Shown here piece after piece: positions 49,171 to 60,600 of a stretch of DNA of 64,000 nt (positions within the stretch are counted from its first letter, which is position 1; each line of letters begins with the position of its first letter). This stretch comes from Branchiostoma floridae (taxonomy: Eukaryota; Chordata; Leptocardii; Amphioxiformes; Branchiostomatidae): NCBI RefSeq assembly GCF_000003815.2, contig NC_049981.1:28211107-28275106 (forward strand), written 5' to 3'. Position numbers and translations under genes: made by a program. The notes below the pieces were generated by a model that had not been told where the DNA came from, did not search any database, and was given only the letters and a program-made list of their open reading frames with translations.

Positions 49171-49594
49171 CGAAGCCGAAGCAATTAAGACATTTGTTTG
49201 ATAACCATTGTAGCCAATCTCATTGTATAACGTTCTCATACAAAGCAATTTCAAATTTGAAACCTGACACCTGATTGATGTTTGTTTGTTATGTTTACCT
49301 TCACAGAAGGTAAAAATATTGTTTTTGCTGTTTCCTCTTCTCCAAACAAATAAAGTCAATGACCTGGACCAGACGACTGTCACCATGGTTACCTATAAAG
49401 TAGAAGGTACCCTGTGGTGTTCGGTTACATAATGCAGCAAATGGCTTAGCACAGAGCTGGAGAAGCTCCGGTCACTAAATGTGCTATATAACATAACAGT
49501 ACTCAGTGTTAGAGTACGACATGTGAAGGTTAACATCATATATTTACAAATGTCACCTTTCCAATTACTATTTTGATTTTGGATTGACAGGATA

Positions 49595-49642
49595 TTAGTC
49601 AGTCGTGCCCCGCTCCTCAATATCAGCAATCATGCCTGTCAC
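49595..49642 (-). CDS. dynein-stalk-like gene copy B, terminal exon
   Basis: Acceptor CTGTTTTTCAG, then VTGMIADIEERGTTD and stop (TAA 49595-49597). This is the near-identical counterpart of the exon at 50772-50819. It joins in phase 0 to exon 49881-50007, giving FFVW-VTGMIADIEERG, like the 'S.AA..F..WV..M' end of dynein-type stalk modules. Confidence 0.6.
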   Translation of the reverse strand: MTGMIADIEERGTTD

Positions 49643-49880
49643 CTGAAAAACAGAATTGTCATAAGACACAACATTTCGTACTACTGTGTTCATAATAAGT
49701 TAAACTTCTTTCATTGATGTATATAATGGTCATTGCTCAGTCTCTACTTACCATTATTAACCGGTGCTTGGCTCATTTTAATGGTTGTTGATCAGTTTTT
49801 GTACTAGTATGAGAAGGTGGCTTCTTTATTTGAGCACAATATAGCCTTCGGATATCACAATACCGTTGTGTAAAACTTAC

Positions 49881-50007
49881 CCAAACGAAGAATGTTGCGG
49901 CCCCTGAACTGACTGCATGCACGTCTTGTTTGGTCAGACCCTTCAGCTCTGCCTTGGCAGCTTTTACTCTGTCATTTGGTTGGACTTCTTCACACTTTCT
50001 TGGTAAT
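49881..50007 (-). pseudogene. dynein-stalk-like gene copy B, penultimate exon, frame-damaged
   Basis: The donor TGG/GTAAGT and the last ~30 codons (AAKAELKGLTKQDVHAVS then SGAATFFVW) match copy A almost residue for residue. Before that, copy B lacks 12 bases (residues VPPD of copy A) and one further T. The upstream reading becomes CEEVQPND instead of VKKFQPND and leaves the ancestral frame, then enters the gap at 50008. Copy B is therefore likely a pseudogene or altered paralogue. Confidence 0.55.
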
Positions 50008-50771
50008 NNNNNNNNNNNNNNNNNNNNNNNNNNNNNNNNNNNNNNNNNNNNNNNNNNNNNNNNNNNNNNNNNNNNNNNNNNNNNNNNNNNNNNNNNNNNN
50101 NNNNNNNAGATAAGAATTACGTTCAATAGGCAAATAACATCTTATATACAATATCAGAGGTGACATCAAATATAACTCGACAGTTGATAAGGAGGGTGTC
50201 GGTACATATAAACAAGCAACAGACTTAGACTTTGTAATGCTGAACTTTATAGAACCCCACATGTCTGACACGGTACAGTCACATTGGGTATTAATCAACA
50301 CAAACGCACTCTCAACAAATTGCTTTCTAAATCATAAAGTCTGTTATTCCTTACAAATAAAACCCACAATGGAACATTCTCGATCTTTCAGTCCGCTCTT
50401 AAAATCATTATCACTTTAAAACTTCTTCCTAAACAGATGGATCGATGACATTTCTGATATGTACATGTATTCTTTTGACTGAATGCAAACAACCGCATGT
50501 TGTGGTTACTATTAGAACATGTACAAATATTGGTCGGTCAGAAAGTTATCGAAACCTTAGCAACATTGATCTGCACCATGATTGAATATTTCTCGCGTTC
50601 GGCTGTTAATCATGCTGGTTCAGACCCACCCAGGGAAGCAGCAATTTAGAAGCTTTTAAGATTTAAGTCCATCCCATTGTATAACGTTTTCGTACTTATC
50701 AATTTATTTCTATTGACACATGGCACCAGATAGATGTTGTGTTACGATTTTGACTTTGGATTTACAGGGTG

Positions 50772-50819
50772 TTAGTCCGATTTGCCTCTCTCCTCGACAT
50801 CGGCAATCATTCCTGTCAC
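50772..50819 (-). CDS. dynein-stalk-like gene copy A, terminal exon
   Basis: Acceptor GTTTTTCAG, phase 0. It encodes VTGMIADVEERGKSD and stop (TAA 50772-50774). With the preceding exon the C-terminus reads AATFFVW-VTGMIADVEERG. The matching exon of copy B lies 1177 bp away. Confidence 0.65.
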   Translation of the reverse strand: MTGMIADVEERGKSD

Positions 50820-51116
50820 CTGAAAAACAGAACAGTCATACTGTTATACTGTCATCAGAAACGAGAGTTGATGCTTGTATCTACGTTATTTTAGAATTAT
50901 ACATTTGTTTCATCGGTCTATGGCCAATAACCATTGACAATGACATTGACATTGATCGGTCTCTGTTTTTCAATGTTAACCAGAGATGTAGGACAGCTTG
51001 GTTCGATGGTTGTCGATGAGATCTTACACGGTTATTGAAAGGTGACTCCTTCATATGACACATGACACATGTCATAAAGGCTCAGTCTTATAAAGGAAAG
51101 AAAGTGAAAAACTTAC

Positions 51117-51302
51117 CCAAACGAAGAATGTTGCGGCCCCTGCACTGACTCCATGCACGTCTTGTTTGGTCAGACCCTTCAGCTCTGCCTTGGCAGCATT
51201 TACTCTGTCAGGTGGAACGTCGTTTGGTTGGAACTTCTTCACGCGTCGTTTCAGACTCTCTTTGCCTGTCTTGCCCATAAGTGCCTGCAGGGATTTCCAT
51301 TC
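51117..51302 (-). CDS. dynein-stalk-like gene copy A, penultimate exon
   Basis: A 62-codon exon (acceptor CACACTATAG, donor TGG/GTAAGT, phases 0 to 0). It encodes EWKSLQALMGKTGKESLKRR, then VKKFQPNDVPPDRVNAAKAE and LKGLTKQDVHGVSAGAATFF, ending VW. The pattern of an N-terminal Trp, 'L...V..F....VP...V..AK..L', then 'VS..AA.F..WV..M' resembles the end of the dynein heavy-chain stalk/microtubule-binding region. In true dyneins this module is internal, followed by AAA5. Here the protein stops 15 residues later, so this is probably a different protein that carries the module at its C-terminus. The family call is tentative; the exon itself is well supported by duplication and splice sites. Confidence 0.6.
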
Positions 51303-51375
51303 CTATAGTGTGGAAGAATATGAGTAAGTATAATACTCAATGAAAGATGGAATCTGGAAGAATACCGGTGTGACA

Positions 51376-51456
51376 GCGATCTCGCCCCCCCCGGGGGGCG
51401 AAATCACTAGCGTTTTCGCCCCCCTTTAGCGTTTTCGCCCCCCCCCCCCCAAAGCA
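51376..51456. repeat. C/G-run palindromic low-complexity tract
   Basis: C8 directly abuts G6 (51386-51400), and two copies of 'GCGTTTTCGCCCCCC' follow, the second with C13-14. These runs can form hairpins and, on the G-rich minus strand, possibly quadruplexes. It lies just upstream (minus sense) of a coding exon, in its intron. Confidence 0.7.
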
Positions 51457-51741
51457 GCTGGTTACTACATATTACAGGTGCGCTACCTGGCACTATACTG
51501 CACCTGGGGAGTAATGTATATGGTGTGTTACCTGGTACCTATATGGCACCTTATTACCGTACCGTAAGATGTCATACCTCGAAAGTCGATACTATATTGT
51601 TCGGTGCAAATATAACATTGAAATGAAAAAGACAATTTTTGNNNNNNNNNNNNNNNNNNNNNNNNNNNNNNNNNNNNNNNNNNNNNNNNNNNNNNNNNNN
51701 NNNNNNNNNNNNNNNNNNNNNNNNNNNNNNNNNNNNNNNNN

Positions 51742-54409
51742 CTAGTGGCTAATAGCTGCAATCGGTGATTTCGACGGCCAAAAACGGGCTCTGGATGTCG
51801 TCGCTACATAGTGATTGTTAACGGCGTTTGAATCCACGGCGGGGGCGGCATATCTTTCTAAAACTCGCATGGCTGATTCTATTTTGTCTTAGTTTTTTTC
51901 TGGTCAATAATTAACCAGAAATAATTAACTGCTGGTCTGGCATTTTATTTGCGGTTGCGACATAGCCAGTGTGTACAGAGAATTCTACTAACATTGGGCT
52001 GTTACTTCACAGAATATGTGTTAACGTTAACAGTTCCACTTAAAAGTTCGACACTTACATATTCTATAGCATGAATGTACTGTTAATCTTTAGATGGCAC
52101 AATACCCGCTCCGGTTGGGAGAAACAGTATTGTAGACCAGTGTTTCATAGGAGGCCGACGCGGAATACCGCGTTTAGAACATAGATATAGATATATAATA
52201 CTTAGCTTGTAGTGCATTTGGAAACCCCGCACATTGTTTTGATGGCGGTGATCCAGGGCACGGACGAGCCGGGCACGCGAGTAGGGCGGGGAAGCTGTCT
52301 GGGCCGGCGTTTAGAGGGCACTAATTGACAGTTCAACCATCTGTGTTTTTCTACCGTCGTATAATATAGAACGACGCATTTCTTCACATTTTGTGGGGAA
52401 AACAACACGATGTGAGATCGTGTGGCCATGGGATAAAAGCTAACACAAATTATATTCTATGCATTAATTAACCGATCTAGCTTTGTTTAGAAGGCAAGTC
52501 TGTTAAAATTAAAGCTAGCCGGGTGTTGAGGTCAGTCCTCAACTCAAGATCTATCAATTTGTAACACCCCATATGTGAATCATTGCCTCCTACCTCAACT
52601 CCATTGACTTTAACATAATCATCGTCAAATGTTTGCCAAAAAATACCTTTAATCGAACAAAAGTGCCCGGCTGAAACCACGCTACTCTACTCTCAAAGTC
52701 AAAACAGTGTTACAACTCAGGATGTTGTTTCTACTCGCCTCTTGTTTGATCAGTTTCTGAGTCCAGAGAGAAAAACGAGGTCATCTGTCGCCGAACTGAC
52801 GTAAAAGCCCAGGGTACTTAAGGTGTGAAACGCATTGATGTTGTTGTTAATACATTTCCGTGAACACGTCTGCTACCATTAATCTCATAATATTCTGAGG
52901 GGAAACGCGCGTTAAAACTAGCCACAGACTTTCCCTGAATCTTATTACACATGACTGGTGGGCGGAGCCTCCACTGGGGGTGATCGGGAGGTCAACTGCG
53001 TGGTGCTGCCTGAGGGAGTGACTTCCCTCAGAGGGATGTGTTGATACTCCGGGCAAAATCAGGGCTGCCAACCCCAACACGCACAACCTGAGTGGTTGCT
53101 TGAAAGCCGTGACTCCAGGGCGCGAGTCCCACCGCGATCTTCGCCATCTACTTTTATTTTCATTACCATGTGGCATGGTACTATTCGATATGAGTGTAAG
53201 ATGAAAATCTAAGTACACTTGTATTGTCATTAGGTCATCCCATAACGTCGACAGTTTCTTCTATCAGTTTGCAATATTGATTAATTGAGAAAACAGCACC
53301 ACTTGTCACTCAGAAACTGCCAGCTTGTTGTGTCTCGTGGGTGCTACATGGCAAATGTACACCTCTTGGCTGACTATCTCCTGGCCAGTTTGGTACTATT
53401 TTATGCCATTGTAGGATCTGCTTGGAGATTACTAACTAGACTAGTCAACACGATCGGGGATTTGAAGATTCTTTTTGTTGAACAAAGATCTGTTGCACTT
53501 GCAAGAAAAACGGACAACGGGTATTGCTCTTCGGGGCCGTGGGAAAATGAAGTACACATTCGAAGATTCATGTTGTCAAAGCGTAAACCAAAATTAAAGC
53601 ATGTTATGTGTATACCTATAACGTTACATGGCACTACAGAGAGCGAGCAGGCTTGACTGAAGGCTAGCACATGTGCTCGGTTACGCTACATTCCAGCTAA
53701 TTATCAGATAGCGGCGGGTACCGCCACGAAAAATTGATCTCTGACACCTTTGATTTTATACTTTGAACATTTAAGTATGGCCTTAATGACAGCAGAAGAC
53801 ACATCATTTGTCTATATACAAACATGTAAATTTATCTATGAAAATTCTTTGAGCGATGTGCGAAATCTTTCCTCACTAATAAGCGTCAGTCCTTCAGCGG
53901 AAAGCGGAAGTTGTTTATGTGACTTGTTCTTCTTGTTACAATTAAACCAACGCAGAATATATTACATCATGTACAAACACGACTATTAAATAATATAAAT
54001 TCAACAATCAATACATAAAAGAATAGGGAAATGAATCGGGGACTGTCGGTTCGAACCCAAAGCCCTACGGGGTCGGCCTCGGGGACGCAGCAGAAAACAC
54101 TGGCGCGGGGGTAGGGCCAACAAAAATAATCCGCCGTTTGCAGACTCAGTGAGGCCAATAATGAGACTGACTATCAAGAAGTATGAAATGGAAAATGTAT
54201 TTTCTTTTCCGGTTTACAGCGTTACGTGCTTCTGAGTGATTCATTACTTTTCTGTCAGCATATCACTGAGCCGGCCGCCCTCCTCACGGTACTGAATGGC
54301 CCAGAATACTGTAAGGATCAAGCGGGAAAGTAACTGGCTTGTCTGCGTTGAATAATCATTGTGAATGACCGAACATAACATCATCATACAGATAATCGTC
54401 ATATCTTAC
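51742..54409. other. putative intron or intergenic DNA
   Basis: No exon with convincing borders between the candidate first exon (54410) and 51302. A tRNA-like fragment is noted at 53080-53140. A less AT-rich block at 52235-52320 and a 123-codon plus-strand frame (53285-53656) have no recognised domain. Confidence 0.35.
53080..53140 (+). repeat. possible tRNA-derived SINE head
   Basis: CAACCTGAGTGGTTG resembles a Leu/Ser-type tRNA A-box region. GGCGCGAGTCCCACC, about 40 bases on, resembles a decayed B box (GGTTCGAATCCCACC). A T-rich stretch follows. Weak evidence. Confidence 0.3.
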
Positions 54410-54689
54410 CATTATGGAGGATCATCAGCACGATGTGCATCTTCATGTGACCTTGTTGTTTGGTAGATCCACATGCCGAGTGAAAACAGTTGCAATCTTG
54501 GGACTCTCCGAAAGTGGCTTTCTCTTGATCAGACAGCTTACATGGCTTAGTAACTGTCGAAAGTGTCACAAATAGGCTCCTACGCGTTCCATGTCGTCTT
54601 GATAGTAATCCTCTGGTGGAAGACAACTGTTCTTTTTCGTTCGAATGGGAGAAATCGCGACAAACGGGAGAAAACACGTCAAAACACAT
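54410..54689 (-). CDS. candidate first exon downstream of a promoter-like cluster
   Basis: An open minus-strand frame from ATG 54689 (MCFDVFSPVCRDF..) runs 93 codons to a donor AATG/GTAAGA at 54410/54409. Because a TATA-like word lies only ~25-30 bp upstream, that ATG may be at or before the transcription start. The same-frame ATG at 54446 (MKMHIVLMILHN) is an alternative. No domain is recognised. The orientation fits the dynein-stalk-like gene at 49.6-51.3 kb, but a link is not shown. Confidence 0.3.
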
Positions 54690-54710
54690 CGGTTAGCACC
54701 CAAACGTCCG

Positions 54711-54753
54711 TTATAAAACGCGCGCTGTTTTGACGTCACTTCGAACATGCGCA
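54711..54753 (-). promoter_or_regulatory. promoter-like cluster: NRF-1, CRE and TATA words
   Basis: Reading the minus strand: TGCGCATG (54746-54753, NRF-1 half-site type), TGACGTCA (54731-54738, a perfect palindromic CRE) and TTTTATAA (54711-54718, TATA-like), in the usual upstream-to-downstream order within 43 bp. CpG content is locally raised. Function is inferred from motif order only. Confidence 0.4.
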
Positions 54754-57640
54754 GTTTGTTCAGATGTTGACTGAATTCCGCTCCGCCTCCCTACGAAACC
54801 AGCGCCGGCTTAAAAAGAAAACTGAAAACATGTGCTGCGTTAAGAAGACTACGTATGATTGCAAAATTACATGTTATAGGAGACTTCCAGATTTGTAATA
54901 CATCTCAGTGGATCATTGTTTAATTTTTGCTATTAATGGAACTTTATTCCAAGACAATTGTAAAGGATATATATGATCAATGTATGATTTCATATCAAGA
55001 ATGTCTCATTTCTGACATACTAGGTTTCTTAATGACTTTTACCAATTACTCATTTAGGAACTATAGGTCTAGTTAAACTTCCCGACATTTTTAGCCTGGC
55101 GGTACCCGACCTTACACGCCGTGCCTCTTCAACCTCTCCACTTGAGTCCCAAGAGATGAAGCCCGGCAGACTAAAGGTCGACCTCCGGTGACCCCGACAG
55201 AAAGAGCCCGCCTTCAGGTCTCTGCATGTCACAGTACAATCGGTCGAATACACAAATGTTACAAGGGTATTGAAGATATTGCTGTTGAGCCAAATGTACA
55301 AATGACCTTGCTGTAATGTATAAACTAAGGGGATAGGAGACACTTAATTTCTGGTGTACTAGTAGTCGACCGTGCAAAGGACTACCTTTAGAGACCTATT
55401 TCACACTCTAAAATACATCAACGCTTTCTCTCTTTTTCCTCACAAATTAGAGGAACGTAAATGTACCTTAACAATTCGTCTTACTTATTGTCCAACTTCT
55501 CCTGAGCACATGTGCAGAAAATTCTGTTATTTTCTATCGCACATATGGCAGTGATATTAGAATATTATTATAACGTACATGTATCCAGGTAATACTGTAT
55601 CGTCGAGTTTTCATTCCTTTCCTAAAACCTGGGGATGACGCAAGCAAAGTTTCATCAGTATTCCGTAACCTTTCTAAATGTATTTCCTCTGTCTTTAAGA
55701 AGTTTTTAAGAATTAAACTACATATCACATAATGATAATAGGCAGCAGCGATCATCATATCACACTGGTATTTGGCGTATAATAGTCAAATATGAAAGTG
55801 TAATGTCCGTAACGCGTGAGTCGGGGGGGGGGGGGCAGTCGGGCTCGACGCCGTTTTTGTTCAGCTGTCAGAGAGAGAAGAGAAATGCTTATATCAAAGA
55901 AAATAGTGTCTACAACGACTAATCTTCATGCAGACAAGTGGATACAACAAGTGACATAACCTTTGTACAAGTAGATGAATACATCAGCATATTTAGTTTA
56001 AGGTATCGTTGAAATTAGTTACGTTACGCTTTGATTCATCTCCCACTGTAGTTTTTCAACTTCAATGACACACATGACAAGTTAGAGTGATAATAACACT
56101 TGTTGGAGCAGCACCGCTATCTAAAAAATAGGGTTTCTATTTGTTTGTATTGCGCACCAAGTCTCAGGTGAACCATCTGACGATGTGAATTTGACGGATC
56201 ACGCGGTATTTGCCAAGATCCGTCGCCGATTCGCCCAACGGTTGCTGGTATTTCTGTGTCAGTATCTAGCGGCAGGAACTGCAACCCACGGAGTATATCT
56301 GAGTGATTGACAGTTCGCCCAGTCAGAGGGCCGCTAACGTGACACTTCCCCCTCCACAGGAGGATATTGTTTTCCCACCGGTACGCCAAGCGTGTTCAAA
56401 GCTCAACCCCATACATTTTATAATCTCCAAACAGATCCTACGGTGCCATAAGATAGTATCAAAGCTGGCCAAGGAGTATAGCCGGCCAAAAGGAGCCAAA
56501 CGGTCGCATACACACTCCTAGGCCGGCATCACTACCCTGCCAGCTTTAAATGATACTACAGTATCTTACTACCGTAGGTTTGCTTAGACACTATACCTTT
56601 GATATTCATTTGACTCCACTGAAACAATTTCCACTCCGAAAAAGCTCAAAAGTTACGTATAAAATGACAGGTCATCCTTATTCCCTGCACTGTATTACCA
56701 TTCTGAACTGGCTGTAATGGCCTTCTCTGTTTTTTAAGGGGTAACAGGCTGTTTGACCGTTTTACTTGCACACTTGTACTTATTTTTCTGTGTATCATTA
56801 GATCAACGCATAAATTGCATTCAAAACACGACTCTCTAAACAGGCGTGTTTGCAAGCAAACTCCGTGGGTGGAGTCAAACGAACGGCGAATTCTGGAAGT
56901 CATAAGTAGCATAGCACTGTAGAATTGTGGGAGAAAAACTACATTTAAGAAGGTAATAGATTTTAGGCAGGAGAAGCACGGTCAATTTATAAAGGTCTGG
57001 TCTACTAGCCTACTGCAGGTCACCGGCTGTCAGTCTTTACGAGTCAGTCTTAAAAAGGTCCCTTGTGAACCTGGGTAGGTCTGCCGGTTGTTCCCTGCTA
57101 GATTCTTATCCGTAGAGTTGGGTAAGGGTTGGAATCTAACAGTCATATTTGACGCTACCTAAGGTCTCATTCCGGACTTTTGCTGTCTCATTTAAAACAA
57201 CGTATTATTATGCAACTTTAATGGGCAAAAATCCAATAAAGAAAAGTTCTGCTGGAGATATTTTAATTTCTATTACAAGAGCACTTATCCAGTAATCAAT
57301 CAAAAAAATACCCTCAAAATCTGACCGATGGATCGATTTTTATAATATCTATAACTGCACAGAAATACTACCCAGAAAGTGGGGCTTTCCTTCAGTGACC
57401 CGCTTACCGCATTACTCAGGTCAAACAAACGTACACGTCCGAGAATCGCCCGAATGCCGAAACTTTTCCACCCGATCCTGTCAGAAATACACAACCTTTC
57501 ATCTCAAATCCTTCGATATGACATGGGAGCGATAAAAGGCATTTTATCATCTACATAAACAGACGATTTTGGGGCCCCATTCATATTTCGGAGGGAATAC
57601 GTATGCCCACCCGCGGAGTAATACAGGAACGAGACCCTAA
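54754..57640. other. no gene recognised
   Basis: AT-rich DNA with a G13 run near 55826. No exon, RNA gene or transposon border could be supported. Confidence 0.4.
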
Positions 57641-57649
57641 GCACGACAG

Positions 57650-60600
57650 TTGAAAACTGTTTTCATATTCCAAGTACCAAAAGACATTTCCAATGATACC
57701 ATAGTTGTCATTCTAAAACGCGCCTTATACCCTAACGTTAAGGGTTAGATCATATTTCAGTATTAATAATAAGCACAACATTTAAAAATAGGATTCATAT
57801 TTAAACCACGTACCAAAAGACCTTTCCAATCATACCAATGTTGACCCACTACAACACGACTTATACCCTAACCCTAGGCCGCTAATGTTAGGGTTAGCGT
57901 TAATGCTAGGGTTAGGGTTAGATCAAAAAGACTCATATTTCGCGTCGTAATGACGATATTGAAAAACAATTTTCATATTCCAACTATGTACCAAAAGACC
58001 TTTCCGATCATACCAATGTTGACCCTCTACAACACGACTTATACCCTAACCCTAGGCCGCTAAGGTTAGGGTTAGCGTTAATGCTAGGGTTAGGGTTAGA
58101 TCAAAAACACTCATATTTCGCGTCGTAATGACGATATTGAAAAACAATTTTCATATTCCAACTATGTACCAAAAGACCTTTCCGATCATACCAATGTTGA
58201 CCCACTACAACACGACTTATACCCTAACCCTAGGCCGCTAAGGTTAGGGTTAGCGTTAATGCTAGGGTTAGGGTTAGATCAAAAACACTCATATTTCGCG
58301 TCGTAATGACGATATTGAAAAACAATTTTCATATTCCAACTATGTACCAAAAGACCTTTCCGATCATACCAATGTTGACCCACTACAACACGACTTATAC
58401 CCTAACCCTAGGCCGCTAAGGTTAGGGTTAGCGNNNNNNNNNNNNNNNNNNNNNNNNNNNNNNNNNNNNNNNNNNNNNNNNNNNNNNNNNNNNNNNNNNN
58501 NNNNNNNNNNNNNNNNNNNNNNNNNNNNNNNNNTGCTAGGCTTAGGCTTAAAACAGAAACACTCATATTTCGCGTCGTAATGACGATATTGAAAAACGGT
58601 TTTCATATTCCAACTATGTACCAAAAGACCTTTCCAATCATACCAATGTTGACCCACTACAACACGTCTTATACCCTAACCCTAGGCCGCTAATGTTAGG
58701 GTTAGCGTTAATGCTAGGGTTAGGGTTAGATCAAAAACACTCATATTTCGCGTCGTAATGACGATATTGAAAAACAATTTTCATATTCCAACTATGTACC
58801 AAAAGACCTTTCCAATCATACCAATGTTGACCCACTACAACACGTCTTATACCCTAACCCTAGGCCGCTAATGTTAGGGTTAGCGTTAATGCTAGGGTTA
58901 GGGTTAGATCAAAAACACTCATATCTCGCGTCGTAATGACGATATTGAAAAACGGTTTTCATATTCCAACTATGTACCAAAAGACCTTTCCAATCATACC
59001 AATGTTGACCCACTACAACACGACTTATACCCTAACCCTAGGCCGCTAATGTTAGGGTTAGCGTTAATGCTAGGGTTAGGGTTAGATCAAAAACACTCAT
59101 ATTTCGCGTCGTAATGACGATATTGAAAAACAATTTTCATATTCCAACTATGTACCAAAAGACCTTTCCGATCATACCAATGTTGACCCTCTACAACACG
59201 TCTTATACCCTAACCCTAGGCCGCTAATGTTAGGGTTAGCGTTAATGCTAGGGTTAGGGTTAGATCAAAAACACTCATATTTCGCGTCGTAATGACGATA
59301 CTGAAAAACAATTTTCATATTCCAACTATGTACCAAAAGACCTTTCCGATCATACCAATGTTGACCCTCTACAACACGACTTATACCCTAACCCTAGGCC
59401 GCTAATGTTAGGGTTAGCGTTAATGATAAGGGCTAGGGCTAGGGCTTTGGTTAGATCAAAAACACTCATATTTCGCGTCGTAATGACGATATTGAAAAAC
59501 AATTTTCATATTCCAACTATGTACCAAAAGACCTTTCCGATCATACCAATGTTGACCCTCTACAACACGTCTTATACCCTAACCCTAGGCCGCTAAGGTT
59601 AGGGTTAGCGTTAATGCTAGGGTTAGGGTTAGATCAAAAACACTCATATTTCGCGTCGTAATGACGATACTGAAAAACAATTTTCATATTCCAACTATGT
59701 ACCAAAAGACCTTTCCGATCATACCAATGTTGACCCTCTACAACACGTCTTATACCCTAACCCTAGGCCGCTAATGTTAGGGTTAGCGTTAATGCTAGGG
59801 TTAGGGTTAGATCAAAAACACTCATATTTCGCGTCGTAATGACGATATTGAAAAACAATTTTCATATTCCAACTATGTACCAAAAGACCTTTCCGATCAT
59901 ACCAATGTTGACCCTCTACAACACGACTTATACCCTAACCCTAGGCCGCTAATGTTAGGGTTAGCGTTAATGCTAGGGTTAGGGTTAGATCAAAAACACT
60001 CATATTTCGCGTCGTAATGACGATATTGAAAAACAATTTTCATATTCCAACTATGTACCAAAAGACCTTTCCGATCATACCAATGTTGACCCTCTACAAC
60101 ACGACTTATACCCTAACCCTAGGCCGCTAATGTTAGGGTTAGCGTTAATGCTAGGGTTAGGGTTAGATCAAAAACACTCATATTTCGCGTCGTAATGACG
60201 ATATTGAAAAACAATTTTCATATTCCAACTATGTACCAGTCTAGATCTTTCCGATCATACCAATGTTGACTCTCTACAACACGACTTATACCCTAACCCT
60301 AGGCCGCTAAGGTTAGGGTTAGCGTTAATGCTAGGGTTAGGGTTAGATCAAAAACACTCATATTTCGCGTCGTAATGACGATATTGAAAAACAATTCTCA
60401 TATTCCAACTATGTACCAAAAGACCTTTCCGATCATACCAATGTTGACCCTCTACAACACGTCTTATACCCTAACCCTAGGCCGCTAAGGTTAGGGTTAG
60501 CGTTAATGCTAGGGTTAGGGTTAGATTAAAAACACTCATATTTCGCGTCGTAGTGACGATATTGAAAAACAATTCTCATATTCCAACTATGTACCAAAAG

